64,000 nucleotides of DNA from M0027 sp021713415. Its GTDB lineage: Bacteria > Pseudomonadota > Gammaproteobacteria > Francisellales > Francisellaceae. The notes beneath the pieces were generated by a model. The model was not told the origin of the DNA. It saw only the letters and a program-made list of their open reading frames with translations, and made no database searches. Where the stretch lies: positions 1 to 64,000 of the forward strand of contig JAKJJQ010000011.1 of assembly GCA_021713415.1 (NCBI GenBank), written 5' to 3'. Made by a program: the position numbers and the translations under genes. Numbering within the stretch: the first letter of the stretch is position 1; every line of letters starts with the position of its first letter. Shown in pieces: positions 44,011 to 53,600 of the stretch.

Positions 44011-45106
44011 CAACCAATTTTGCTTTGTATTTTTCTTGGCGCTTTGTCTTATCCTTAACTTGACCAACCAACTGTCCACATGCCGCATCAATATCATCCC
44101 CTCTGGTTCGGCGAATCGTTGTTGTATAATTATAGCGCATCAAAACTTGTTGAAAACGGTGTATACGATTATTACTTGGTCTTTTATACGGCGTCCCCGG
44201 GTATGGATTAAACGGAATTAAATTAATTTTACTTGGAATTTCTTTTTCTTTTAATAATCTCGCTAATGCTTCTGCATGTTCAACTTCATCATTAACACCT
44301 TCCATTAAGGTATATTCAAAAGTAATATCCTTATGTGGCCCTTTTTGAGCATACAAGCGACAAACTTCTAATAATGAGTCAATATTATACTTACGATTAA
44401 TTGGTACTAATTCGTTGCGAAGTTCATCATTTGGCGCATGTAATGAGACTGCCAAAGATACATCAATTTTTTCCATTAACTCATAAATTTTTGGCACAAC
44501 ACCAGAAGTACTTAAAGTCACTCGTCTTTTTGATAAACCATAAGCTAAATCATCCATCATAATCGACATCGCTTCAACAACAGGCTCAAAATTCATTAGA
44601 GGTTCACCCATGCCCATCATAACAATATTAGTTACTTTGTTATCATGCTCTTTTTTAGATTCAGATAAGCATCTTGCAGCAATCCATAATTGACCAATAA
44701 TCTCAGCTGAAGTTAGATTGCGATTAAAGCCTTGTTTGGCAGTAGAGCAAAAACTACAAGTTAACATACAGCCAACTTGGGATGAAACACATAAAGTTCC
44801 CCGCTTACCTTCTGGAATAAATACCATTTCAATCCAATTTTTTCCCGACATTTCAAGAATCCACTTGCGTGTACCGTCATCTGATGTCTTATCAAGAATT
44901 ACTTTAGGTGCGATTACTTCTGCTGTTTCTGATAGTTTTTGACGTAATGCCTTGCTTAAGTCTGTCATTTGATCGAATTCAGTAATTCCACGAGCATGAA
45001 TCCATTTTAACATTTGGTCTGCTCGAAAACGCTTTTGACCAATAGATTCAAAATAGTCTTGTAACGACTGGCGATTAAGGCCTAATAAATTTACTTTTTC
45101 TGTCAT
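44000..45106 (-). CDS. rlmN: Dual-specificity 23S rRNA/tRNA m2A methyltransferase RlmN
   Basis: A radical-SAM enzyme that methylates A2503 of 23S rRNA and A37 of some tRNAs. The cluster motif is CMLTCSFC; SSQVGC, MMGMGEPLMNF, VSLHAPNDELRNELVPINRKY and the C-terminal catalytic Cys in IDAACGQL are all present. It is 368 residues from the ATG at 45106; an in-frame GTG at 45115 is an alternative. It is followed directly by pilW with overlap. Confidence 0.96.
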   Translation of the reverse strand: MTEKVNLLGLNRQSLQDYFESIGQKRFRADQMLKWIHARGITEFDQMTDLSKALRQKLSETAEVIAPKVILDKTSDDGTRKWILEMSGKNWIEMVFIPEGKRGTLCVSSQVGCMLTCSFCSTAKQGFNRNLTSAEIIGQLWIAARCLSESKKEHDNKVTNIVMMGMGEPLMNFEPVVEAMSIMMDDLAYGLSKRRVTLSTSGVVPKIYELMEKIDVSLAVSLHAPNDELRNELVPINRKYNIDSLLEVCRLYAQKGPHKDITFEYTLMEGVNDEVEHAEALARLLKEKEIPSKINLIPFNPYPGTPYKRPSNNRIHRFQQVLMRYNYTTTIRRTRGDDIDAACGQLVGQVKDKTKRQEKYKAKLVVEA

Positions 45107-45210
45107 ATAAGTCACTAATTATCGTTTTATTATTATAGCTTTATTCAACTAATTGATTATTATCTAAACTACACTTTGAAATGTGCTTCACAGTGTAACG
45201 ATTTTATAGG

Positions 45211-45241
45211 AAAAAGTCTAATTTTTAATCACTATTAGACT
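45211..45241 (-). terminator. Intrinsic terminator at the end of alr
   Basis: On the minus strand AGTCTAA (45241-45235) and TTAGACT (45221-45215) form a perfect 7-bp stem with a 13-nt loop and run into TTTT (45214-45211). The upstream arm overlaps the alr stop codon. The stem is not GC-rich, so strength is uncertain. Confidence 0.5.
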
Positions 45242-46320
45242 ACTTTTCTCTCGACACGGTCACTTAAGCCAGAAGATAGACTATAAGGTGAAACACCAAT
45301 AACCGTTGCAACCTCTTCAATGGGTAATTCATCACCCCATAATATGACCTCATCACCCACAGCAACATCTTTAACTTCTGTCACATCAACTGACATCATA
45401 TCCATAGATAGTTTACCAATTACCGGCACTTTTTTCCCTCGAATTAAAACGGGTGTACCTTCTGGAGTTCGATAAGGATAGCCATCTGCATAACCAACTG
45501 GGATCGTTGCAATAACTGAATCTCGCTTTGCTTGCCAAATGCCATTATAGCCAACTGTATTACCTACTTTGACATCATGTAAAGCAATAACTCGACTTTT
45601 AAGCGTCATCACATAATCAAAATAAAGGCGTGTTTTTTCAGCCAATGCTTCAAAAGAAGATATGCCATATAATGCAGCTCCCGGCCTTATGATATCACAA
45701 GGTAAAGTATCATCCATTAATAAACCAGCTGAGTTTTCCATTGATATAGCATCTGCTGGATATTGTTGGCACAATTTTGAAAAACGTTTTTTCTGCTCTA
45801 ATGAAATCGCTGAATCTGGAAACTCAGCTTCTGCTAAGTGCGTTAACCAAATCAGTCGCTTAAAGCGCTCTTTATTTGCTTTTACAATTTGATAAATCTT
45901 TTTTGCATCATCAAGCTCAAAACCTAGCCTATTCATACCTGTATTGATTTTAAGCCAAGCATTAATATACCAAGTGCTTTTTTCAGCTAAAATCCACTCT
46001 AATTGATAATAACTATGAATAACAGGCGTTATATCTAATGCTTTCATATGTGGTATTTGGCACTGAGCAACAAAGCCAGACATCAATACAATTGGTAAGT
46101 TAATGCCGCTATCACGTAATTTTTGTGCTTCGATAAAACTTGCTACACCAAACCCATTCACAAAGGGTTGAATAATTTCTGCTACTTCTACTAAACCATG
46201 CCCGTATGCATTACCTTTTAGCATAGCCAATACTTCATTAGGCTTTACTTTTTTTAGCAATACTTGAATATTCTCTGTTAATCTATCCTTGTTTATTAAT
46301 GCTTCTACCCGGCATTGCAT
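45235..46320 (-). CDS. alr: Alanine racemase
   Basis: A PLP enzyme that supplies D-alanine for peptidoglycan. The PLP Lys35 lies in AMLKGNAYGHGL; the second base Tyr is in VGYNGIW; IPVGYADGYPYR and RGKKVPVIGKLSMDMMSVDV are typical. The 361-residue length is normal. The ATG at 46320 lies 2 nt after the dnaB stop, so both genes are coupled in one operon; a GTG at 46323 overlaps that stop. Confidence 0.95.
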   Translation of the reverse strand: MQCRVEALINKDRLTENIQVLLKKVKPNEVLAMLKGNAYGHGLVEVAEIIQPFVNGFGVASFIEAQKLRDSGINLPIVLMSGFVAQCQIPHMKALDITPVIHSYYQLEWILAEKSTWYINAWLKINTGMNRLGFELDDAKKIYQIVKANKERFKRLIWLTHLAEAEFPDSAISLEQKKRFSKLCQQYPADAISMENSAGLLMDDTLPCDIIRPGAALYGISSFEALAEKTRLYFDYVMTLKSRVIALHDVKVGNTVGYNGIWQAKRDSVIATIPVGYADGYPYRTPEGTPVLIRGKKVPVIGKLSMDMMSVDVTEVKDVAVGDEVILWGDELPIEEVATVIGVSPYSLSSGLSDRVERKVV

Positions 46321-46322
46321 CA

Positions 46323-47729
46323 CTAAAAACCTCCTGTTATTTGCTCCTCTGGTGCATAGTCACTAAATCGTAAAAACTGTCCTGTAAATGTTAACCTAAC
46401 ACTACCAATTGGTCCATTTCTTTGCTTGCCAATAATCACTTCACCAATGCCTTTTAATTCTGGCTTATCTTTATGGTAAACTTCTTCTCTAAATACAAAC
46501 ATAATCACATCCGCATCCTGCTCAATAGCGCCAGATTCTCTTAAATCTGACATCATTGGGCGTTTATCAGATCGATCATCAACTCCCCTATTTAGCTGCG
46601 AGATCGCAATAACAGGTACATGTAACTCTTTAGCTAACGCTTTTAATGACCTTGATATTTCTGAAACTTCTTGCGTTCTGTTTGACTCCATACCTGGCAC
46701 ACGCATTAATTGTAAGTAATCAACAATAATTAAGCTTAATCCGCCATGGTCTCTGGCAACTCGTCTAGCTCTTGAACGCACTTCAGCTGGTGATAATGCA
46801 GGTGAGTCATCAATTAACATCTTCATATCTTGGCTGATCACTTTCATCGCTGATGCAATTTTAGCCCAATGCTCATCATTTAATTTACCACTTCTTAATA
46901 AACTTTGATCAACACGTCCTAAAGATGAAATCATACGAGTAACCAAATCTTCTGCAGGCATCTCCATACTAAAAACTAAAACAGGTTTATCTGCTGTTCT
47001 TGCAATATTTTCAGCCATATTCATTGAAATAAGTGTTTTACCCATTGATGGTCGACCTGCGACAATCACCAAGTTTGCAGGATGTAAGCCAGATGTCATA
47101 TCATCAAGATCTTTTAACCCCATTGGTGTGCCTGTAATACCATCTTTTGCATCCATTAGGCTATCGAGCCTATCAATAACATTAGGCAATACATTTTGCA
47201 CTGACTCTGGACCAACAGCTGAAGCAGTACTTGATTCTGCTAGTGCGAATATTTTTCGCTCTGCTTCATCAATAATTTCATCACTTTTACGGCCTGATTG
47301 ATCATAAACAAGATCAGCAATATCAGTCGCTGTATTTAATAATGATCTTAATTTTGCACGTTCTTTTACAATGCGCGCATAGGCTGCAATATTTTGAGCT
47401 GTTGGCGTATTTTTGGCTAATTCTGCTAGATAGTTTAAACCACCCGCTTGATCCAATAGTTGACTTTCAAATAACGACTCACTTAAGGTGATCACATCAA
47501 AGGGTTCTTCCTTTGAAGCTAATCGTGTAATTTCTTTAAATATAACGCGATGCTCTTTACGATAAAAGTCACGCTCTATTAATGAGTCTGCTATTTTATC
47601 CCAAGCATCATTATCTAATAATAATCCACCAATAACTGAGCGTTCAGCATCAATAGAATAAGGCGGCTGTTTTAATTGCTCTAATTTTTGGTAGTCTGAG
47701 TTTGCATATAAATTATTTATATTTTCCAT
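46323..47729 (-). CDS. dnaB: Replicative DNA helicase DnaB
   Basis: A 468-residue hexameric helicase at the replication fork. The N-terminal primase-interacting domain opens with QPPYSIDAERSVIGGLLLDN. The RecA-like domain has Walker A AGRPSMGKT, VLVFSMEMPAE, IIVDYLQLM (Walker B), SRSLKALAKELHVPVIAISQLNR and DLRESGAIEQDADVIMF. The ATG at 47729 is chosen over the longer frame to 47768, which would run into the upstream terminator. GGATGGATA serves as ribosome site. It is downstream of rplI and upstream of alr. Confidence 0.96.
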   Translation of the reverse strand: MENINNLYANSDYQKLEQLKQPPYSIDAERSVIGGLLLDNDAWDKIADSLIERDFYRKEHRVIFKEITRLASKEEPFDVITLSESLFESQLLDQAGGLNYLAELAKNTPTAQNIAAYARIVKERAKLRSLLNTATDIADLVYDQSGRKSDEIIDEAERKIFALAESSTASAVGPESVQNVLPNVIDRLDSLMDAKDGITGTPMGLKDLDDMTSGLHPANLVIVAGRPSMGKTLISMNMAENIARTADKPVLVFSMEMPAEDLVTRMISSLGRVDQSLLRSGKLNDEHWAKIASAMKVISQDMKMLIDDSPALSPAEVRSRARRVARDHGGLSLIIVDYLQLMRVPGMESNRTQEVSEISRSLKALAKELHVPVIAISQLNRGVDDRSDKRPMMSDLRESGAIEQDADVIMFVFREEVYHKDKPELKGIGEVIIGKQRNGPIGSVRLTFTGQFLRFSDYAPEEQITGGF

Positions 47730-47741
47730 TAATATCCATCC

Positions 47742-47774
47742 AAAATAAAAAAGGCTGTGTTCATACACAGCCTT
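47742..47774 (-). terminator. Rho-independent terminator after rplI
   Basis: On the minus strand GGCTGTGT (47772-47765 rc) and ACACAGCC form an 8-bp perfect stem with an ATGA loop (47753-47772), preceded by AA and followed by TTTTTTATTTT (47752-47742). This is a textbook intrinsic terminator between rplI and dnaB. It separates the ribosomal genes from dnaB-alr, with read-through possible. Confidence 0.9.
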
Positions 47775-47811
47775 CTATTTTAGTGTCTTTTAGAAAAGAT
47801 ACAATCATCAA

Positions 47812-48261
47812 TTATAACGCAGCAACCACAATTGTTACTGTTACATCAACACCTGTATGTAAGTGAATACTAACTTGATATTCACCAATCTGACGAATCG
47901 TACCTTCTGGCATACGCACATGACGACGTTCAACTTCAATACCTGAAGTTTCTTTAACAATATCAGCAACTTCTTTTGTACCAACAGAGCCAAATAATTT
48001 ACCGCCCTCACCTGCTTGAGCTTTAATTTCAAAGCTTTTGCTTTGAATTTGCTCTGCATCAGCCTGTGCTTTAACAATACGCTCATTTTCTAAGCGCTCA
48101 AGTTCAGCTTTTTGTGCTTCAAATGCTTTAACATTTTCAGCTGTTGCTTGAACTGCTTTACCATAAGGGATTAAATAGTTACGCGCATAACCAGCACGCA
48201 CTCTAACCATATCACCTAGCTTACCTAGGTTTTCTACTTTTTCTTTTAAGATAATTTCCAT
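47812..48261 (-). CDS. rplI: 50S ribosomal protein L9
   Basis: A 149-residue large-subunit protein with the usual MEIILKEKVENLGKLGDMVRVRAGYARNYLIPYGKAV start, a long connecting helix (about 45-75) and the C-terminal rRNA-binding domain with KLFGSVGTKEVADI. AGAGGC serves as ribosome site. Third gene of rpsF-rpsR-rplI. Confidence 0.98.
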   Translation of the reverse strand: MEIILKEKVENLGKLGDMVRVRAGYARNYLIPYGKAVQATAENVKAFEAQKAELERLENERIVKAQADAEQIQSKSFEIKAQAGEGGKLFGSVGTKEVADIVKETSGIEVERRHVRMPEGTIRQIGEYQVSIHLHTGVDVTVTIVVAAL

Positions 48262-48300
48262 CTTGAAAAGCCTCTTAAATCTAATTCAAATAAATTTCTA

Positions 48301-48525
48301 TTAATAATGATGATCACAATAAGGTAACAATGCTAAAAAGCGAGCACGTTTAATTGCTGTTGCAATCTGACGTTGATACTTAGCACTTGTACCTGTAATA
48401 CGACTTGGTACAATTTTACCCGTTTCAGTGATATAGCTTTTCAACGTATTTAGATCTTTGTAATCAATTTCTTTTACGCCTTCAATTTTGAAACGGCACA
48501 TTTTACGACGACGATTTAGACGCAT
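48301..48525 (-). CDS. rpsR: 30S ribosomal protein S18
   Basis: A 74-residue small-subunit protein. RRRKMCRFKIEGVKEIDYKD, LKSYITETGKIVPSRITGTS and YQRQIATAIKRARFLALLPY are the standard S18 blocks. TAAGGAGT precedes the ATG. It binds S6, encoded 19 nt upstream. Confidence 0.98.
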   Translation of the reverse strand: MRLNRRRKMCRFKIEGVKEIDYKDLNTLKSYITETGKIVPSRITGTSAKYQRQIATAIKRARFLALLPYCDHHY

Positions 48526-48544
48526 TAGTAATACTCCTTAAAAA

Positions 48545-48892
48545 TTAAGCTGACGCTGTTTCAACTTTTTTCTTTGACTCAGACATCATAACTGATGGCT
48601 CAGTAATTGCTTCATCTTTAGTTAAAATCAAACGGCGAAGAATCGCATCATTATAACGGAATGATTCTTCCAACTCATTTAAGGCAGTTTGATTACATTC
48701 GATATTCATTAATACATAATGTGCTTTATGTAATTTCTCAATTGGGTAAGCTAATTGACGACGTCCCCAATCTTCTAGGCGGTGAATTTTACCACCATCT
48801 TTTTCAATAATTTCGCGATAACGCTCAAGCATCGCTGGCATCTGATCACTTTGATCTGGATGCGCAATAAATACAACTTCATAATGACGCAT
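48545..48892 (-). CDS. rpsF: 30S ribosomal protein S6
   Basis: A 115-residue small-subunit protein that dimerises with S18. MRHYEVVFIAHPDQSDQMP, IHRLEDWGRRQLAYPIEKLHKAHYVLMNIEC and LEESFRYNDAILRRLIL are diagnostic. AGGAGT precedes the ATG. It is the first gene of the operon; an obvious consensus promoter is not visible in the 160-bp gap upstream, although TTGACC occurs near 48987. Confidence 0.98.
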   Translation of the reverse strand: MRHYEVVFIAHPDQSDQMPAMLERYREIIEKDGGKIHRLEDWGRRQLAYPIEKLHKAHYVLMNIECNQTALNELEESFRYNDAILRRLILTKDEAITEPSVMMSESKKKVETASA

Positions 48893-49054
48893 GTTTATTT
48901 TACTCCTTCCGGTTTATCTTATACATTGCGATAAGCGTTTCTACTCTTTTATGATTAAATCAAGAATGAAACGCAAAGAGCGGGTCAAATTCTATATGAA
49001 ATTAAATAAAAAGGCAAATTTTATTAAGCGTTTATAACTATATTTCTTTTAGTA

Positions 49055-52006
49055 TTATATTATATAGTTTAGTTCACCTGCCCCAATAGCGGCTGGAATA
49101 TTACTTTGGAATGGACTTGGTGTAATTATTGGTCCGCTTGCTTGACTAGAGCTTTCTTCAAACTTAGCTATTTCTCCCACAGGCTCAGCAATAAAAATAT
49201 TACCTGATTCTGCTGATTTTTTACTTGATCTACGTAAACCTGCTTCACTTAAAACTTTTCGGTATGCTTTAGTTGCCGTATTATTTTCCTCATGCTTTTC
49301 AAAAGAGCTACGAAATGCTTCTTGTAACTGATTAGTTAAATTTTGTGCACTTGCATTTCCATCAAGTTGCTGTTTAGATTTTGTAACCAATCGTAGCTCA
49401 CCCATAGAGACTAAATCAACACCACCTTGACCATATTTATTGTCACTAGCAAATAATAGCATTGCATAAGGTTTACCACTGCCTGGTTGATTAAACTGCT
49501 CAGTTAAGTGATCTAAGTCTTGTTGTGTGCCTGAAGTCATATCAACTATTAAAACTTCAGGTCTATCATCTTCATTGATTTCTGCCCAGTCCTTCTTCCA
49601 AACTGTTTGCTTACTCTCTCCTGCCTTATGACGAGGAAAGGCTGCAATATCTGCAAATTTAATATGTGCTTTTTTTCCTTCTTCAGTTTTATTTATTTCC
49701 CAACATTCAATTTTTTGTGAAGCTTCTTCTTTAAATTGCTTCATTATTTCTTTAGGTGTTTCATGATCAATTTCAAAGTAAACTTCAGAAAGCTCACCAC
49801 TTAGCTTGTCCCCTTCTTCAAACTTTAAATTTGAATAGGCATGATTAACGATTCTTATTGCGTGAGAGAATCCTGACATGCCACATCTTGTTGCCTCTGT
49901 TTTATAATCTTCATCATCTGTTAATACTGAATCAACAGATGCTTTAAGCGCTAATTCTTGTGGCTTCTCAGCTTGGCTTGTAATTCTTTTATTTCTTTTT
50001 ACTTGTATCTCCATTTCATAGCGCATTTGTAATAAGCGACAAAGTGATTCAACCTTAGTTGCAATAACAGAGTAATTTTTATTTTCTGGTTGTTGAGCAA
50101 TTACCCAGTCAATGATTTTATCTAAATCACTCACACCTTGATTTTCACTTGCCTTAAATTTTTGTTGATGTTTAAAATAAACATCAATCAAATTATGATA
50201 CATTGCTAATAACTCATCTGGTGCTTGAGCTTTTTTTAGCCCTAGCTTCTCTTTTTCATTTTCTAATTGATGTTCTTTTTTAGCTTCAAATTGATTAAAT
50301 TGCTCTAATATCATCTGCTGACTTTGATCAAAAATCTTGCAAATATCCTGCAAATTATGGTTATTTTTTGCTAAATCAGCAATTTTAATTCTTGCTGCAT
50401 TTTTTGAGATCATTCTTGTACAAAATTCATCATCTTTATTTTGGGGATCTTTTTTGGCTTCTATACTCAACAAACCTAATAAAACTTTTTGTGTATCTTC
50501 TGAATTTAGCTCAACTATCAATTCTTGATAAGCATCGCAAACAACTCCACCAAAAGACTCTGGTACAAGCCCTGGTGATAATCGAAATGATAACCCAGTA
50601 TCAGTAATCGAAGGCCTTATACTACCAAATGAACCTTGCGGTTGAATTTCAATATAATTTTTACCATAAGCCTCTAAGCTTTTTTGATTGATTTTCCCTG
50701 CTAGATAACTTAATAGTAAATTATTTAATACTCTAATAGTATTTGATGTCATTTCACCTTCTTTAAAAGCCAGCTGCCCTCTAAGAGTTCCATACTGCTC
50801 AATCTCAGGTAAATTTTGTAAATGATTAAGTAAATTTCTAAAATCAAATATAACACATGGATAGTTTGAAGCTGGTGCCTCCACTTCTATTAATTTATCT
50901 TTTTGTAAAGACTCAGCTAAATTTTCAACAATATCTTTACGCTTTTCCATAACTGCATAAAAAGTACCTGCTTTGTTAAATTTAAACTCTGGCTTTTCTG
51001 CTTTCTCTTCTTTCTCTTCTTTCTCTTCTTTCTCTTCTTTAGGTTTCAGTCGAGCATTTTCCTTATTTAATAAATATTCACTTAAATGATTAACTTGGTC
51101 AAAATTAAGTTGAGAAAAAATATTTTCAATGACTTCTTCAGGTGTTTTCCATTGCCCTAACCAATAAGCATTAGCACCATCAACTTTATTATGAAATAAC
51201 TTTGATACATCAAGCTCTAACAGTTTTGTAACACAGCTAAGCTTTAATTGTAAATTTTTAAGATAGGCTTCTCCTAAATATTCTGCAGCTTGCTTTTCAG
51301 CACTATTACCCTTGGATAATGCTTCTAGTAATTTTTTAATTTCCTTTTCAATCTCTTTAATTTTTTTAGTACAGTTATCTATTTTTTTCTTTCTATCTTG
51401 AGCATCAACTGCTGAATTAATATATGCAGGAATTATCTTAGTAGTTAAGTCTTTTAACTTTGTTTTAATTGGTGTAATTTTTTTATTTGCAGCTGTAATT
51501 TGCTCATATTCTTGTTTAAGTTGATTGACTCTTTCATTCTCAGGAATGATCAACTTATGATCACTTTTACCATTTAAATACGATCCATTAAATTTTTTCA
51601 GAAAGTCTGTATCACTTTCGTTTTCCTTTTTAAGTAGATTTTCTAGTTCTATTTTAACTTGCTCTCGATCTTGTAATATTATTTGATCAAATTTTAAAAA
51701 ATCTTGAATTGATTTATAAATTTCTCTAGATGGGTGATTGTTTTCACTACGAAGATAACGACCTGAATTTACTACATTCATATTAATTGCCGATTCACCA
51801 AAACTTAATACATCACCTTCCTCTCTTAATTCGGCTCGATTGGCAACATTAAAGCCATAGTTAATAACACTTAATAACTGAGCAGCATAAGCTCGACCAA
51901 TTATTCCTGTCAAATCTGATCTCTTATATCCATTTGGTGGATTTAATTTTTGGTTTAATTGATTGACTATTAATCGCGATTTAATTTCTTTACTTACTAA
52001 TGGCAT
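49055..52006 (-). CDS. Large unknown protein, cassette copy 2 (983 aa), candidate effector
   Basis: A paralogue of the 1102-residue product at 53601. Shared blocks include IGRAYAAQLLSVINYGFN and GRYLRSENNHPSREIYKSI (33-101), ADGANAYWLGQW-type VDGANAYWLGQWKTPEEVIE, EAPASNYPCVIFDFRNLL, QPQGSFGSIRPSITDTGLSF (about 455-475) and RPEVLIVDMTSGTQQDLDHL plus LFASDNKYGQGGVDL (815-865). No signal peptide or membrane segment is visible; most of the protein is helical and charged. A Lys/Glu repeat (about 322-335) is encoded by a 9-bp tandem repeat. C-terminal tails differ between copies. The leader GAGGGTTGCACG precedes the ATG. No known family is recognised. Confidence 0.6.
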   Translation of the reverse strand: MPLVSKEIKSRLIVNQLNQKLNPPNGYKRSDLTGIIGRAYAAQLLSVINYGFNVANRAELREEGDVLSFGESAINMNVVNSGRYLRSENNHPSREIYKSIQDFLKFDQIILQDREQVKIELENLLKKENESDTDFLKKFNGSYLNGKSDHKLIIPENERVNQLKQEYEQITAANKKITPIKTKLKDLTTKIIPAYINSAVDAQDRKKKIDNCTKKIKEIEKEIKKLLEALSKGNSAEKQAAEYLGEAYLKNLQLKLSCVTKLLELDVSKLFHNKVDGANAYWLGQWKTPEEVIENIFSQLNFDQVNHLSEYLLNKENARLKPKEEKEEKEEKEEKAEKPEFKFNKAGTFYAVMEKRKDIVENLAESLQKDKLIEVEAPASNYPCVIFDFRNLLNHLQNLPEIEQYGTLRGQLAFKEGEMTSNTIRVLNNLLLSYLAGKINQKSLEAYGKNYIEIQPQGSFGSIRPSITDTGLSFRLSPGLVPESFGGVVCDAYQELIVELNSEDTQKVLLGLLSIEAKKDPQNKDDEFCTRMISKNAARIKIADLAKNNHNLQDICKIFDQSQQMILEQFNQFEAKKEHQLENEKEKLGLKKAQAPDELLAMYHNLIDVYFKHQQKFKASENQGVSDLDKIIDWVIAQQPENKNYSVIATKVESLCRLLQMRYEMEIQVKRNKRITSQAEKPQELALKASVDSVLTDDEDYKTEATRCGMSGFSHAIRIVNHAYSNLKFEEGDKLSGELSEVYFEIDHETPKEIMKQFKEEASQKIECWEINKTEEGKKAHIKFADIAAFPRHKAGESKQTVWKKDWAEINEDDRPEVLIVDMTSGTQQDLDHLTEQFNQPGSGKPYAMLLFASDNKYGQGGVDLVSMGELRLVTKSKQQLDGNASAQNLTNQLQEAFRSSFEKHEENNTATKAYRKVLSEAGLRRSSKKSAESGNIFIAEPVGEIAKFEESSSQASGPIITPSPFQSNIPAAIGAGELNYII
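51001..51040. repeat. 9-bp tandem repeat encoding (Lys-Glu-Glu)n
   Basis: CTTTCTCTT occurs four times in a row (51001-51036) and then partly. On the coding (minus) strand it gives repeats of Lys-Glu-Glu inside the 983-residue protein. The 9-bp unit is a multiple of three, so slippage would change linker length without a frameshift. The paralogue at 53601 lacks this repeat. Confidence 0.85.
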
Positions 52007-52141
52007 CGTGCAACCCTCATTTCTTGCATGAATTAATAAACAAGAAAAAGGTAAAACAATATACTTAAATTTAAAATAATGAAACTATTGTAAAATATAA
52101 AATAATTATAAGTCCATTTGCAACAAAAATTCTCTTAAAAT

Positions 52142-53500
52142 CTATGGGTTGCACCCTTCTATTTTTTCTTTCTCATTGATTTCTTTATTAAATAAAAATA
52201 CACTTTTTTTGATATTTTTGTAATTTTTGATATCGAAATTGATATTTTTACCATAATCTATAAAAGTAAAAAATTCGCTATCCATTTCATTGTCAAATGC
52301 ACTTTTATAACGATCAAACACATCTTGAGAGACAGCACCTTTAATTTCCACCCAAACTGACTCTGGAATTTCACCTGTTTCATCTAGCTGATTAAGTATC
52401 TGTTCCATAAAATAATTATCAGAATTTTGATTAAAACAAGCATCCAAATATTGGAGTAAATGTTGTTTTACAGCACAAGGTAAGTAAAGTGACGCTGAAG
52501 CCTTTGTAATATAGACTTGCTCAAATGCCGGATGATAACCAACAAACTGTTCAATCAGCTTATTAAATGACCCACCAAAACAAATAGGACGATCTTCTTC
52601 CCCATCATCAACAAAACCACTACTATTAATATTATCACCTCTAATAATTTCATAACAAGCTGTGGCTAAAATATCTACACCTTCCACTTTTGATGCTATA
52701 GATTGTTCCTGATCACAAATTGCTAAATAACACAATATAACTAACTCTTTTATATTAATAGACGAAACAGGATCAGATTTATTTGGATAAAATTGATCAT
52801 CTCTAAGCAACTTAAGTAAGCGGCTTGCTGCCTGATATATCTCACTGTCTGTGCTTTCAAAATCATGTATCAGTTTATGAATTAATTCTTCACCTACATC
52901 ACCCCAATAAAGTTGTTTTAAACGCTGAGCTGATTCAGATGCGCTTTTTTCAATGGATATAGTTTGTGTATTCTCTTTATCCTTTATTTGTTGGTGTAAT
53001 ATATAATCAACAAAATTACCATCCAATAAGTCCTCTACATCTTCTACATCACAAAGAACTTCTTCTAATTTGTCAAAGTCTATCACATTATGCTTTAATG
53101 CTCGTTGAACATTTTCATCGCATAATGCTAGATATAAATCATATGAATCTATTCTTAAAACCTCGTCCTTACTAAGGATTTGCTCCTCTGACAAATAAAG
53201 CATTTTTGATCTGTCATCTGTCAAAAATAAATAGGCATTACCGTCCATAGTAAGGATATCTTCAATAGAAAAATATTTCATTAACCAGCTATCTTCAGTG
53301 AATATTGCAGCTGCTGTCACTGACATTTGTGCAACTTGAAGTAAAGTCAACTCCTCTAAGTCAACCAGATCTAATATAGCTTTATTTTCCAATCGTTGCT
53401 GTTTAAATGAATATTTATTTAATTCACTAGAAATAGCTGCAGCTTCACTAACAGTGATTTTTCCATCACAAGCATACTTTTCTATTATTTCAAAATACAT
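52142..53500 (-). CDS. Small cassette partner, copy 2 (452 aa), unknown
   Basis: A paralogue of the 517-residue product at 57164. Conserved blocks in order are QMSVTAAAIF and IEDILTMDGNAYLFL, KSASESAQRL (about 185-195), DPVSSINIKELVILCYLAI, EIIRGDNINSSGFVDDGEED and PICFGGSFNKLIEQF, then SASLYLPCAVKQHLLQYLD. It is soluble, acidic, with no signal peptide. The ICFGG-x-FNK-IE segment is the most conserved and contains a Cys that could be catalytic or structural. The N-terminal half has several acidic helix-like repeats of the L-EQIL type. It lies 100 bp after the first large gene and 135 bp before the second. No Shine-Dalgarno sequence is visible. Confidence 0.6.
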   Translation of the reverse strand: MYFEIIEKYACDGKITVSEAAAISSELNKYSFKQQRLENKAILDLVDLEELTLLQVAQMSVTAAAIFTEDSWLMKYFSIEDILTMDGNAYLFLTDDRSKMLYLSEEQILSKDEVLRIDSYDLYLALCDENVQRALKHNVIDFDKLEEVLCDVEDVEDLLDGNFVDYILHQQIKDKENTQTISIEKSASESAQRLKQLYWGDVGEELIHKLIHDFESTDSEIYQAASRLLKLLRDDQFYPNKSDPVSSINIKELVILCYLAICDQEQSIASKVEGVDILATACYEIIRGDNINSSGFVDDGEEDRPICFGGSFNKLIEQFVGYHPAFEQVYITKASASLYLPCAVKQHLLQYLDACFNQNSDNYFMEQILNQLDETGEIPESVWVEIKGAVSQDVFDRYKSAFDNEMDSEFFTFIDYGKNINFDIKNYKNIKKSVFLFNKEINEKEKIEGCNP

Positions 53501-53600
53501 CTAATACACTTTTTAATCTAAGTTTTTTAATATTTAAAATAATAATAACAAATAATTGCAAACAATAAATAAATATTAAATAAATTTAATTAAAATCTCA

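Noticed and set aside
48893..49054. TTGACC upstream of rpsF as a promoter
   Set aside because: No acceptable -10 hexamer at 16-18 bp spacing; promoter position remains unknown.
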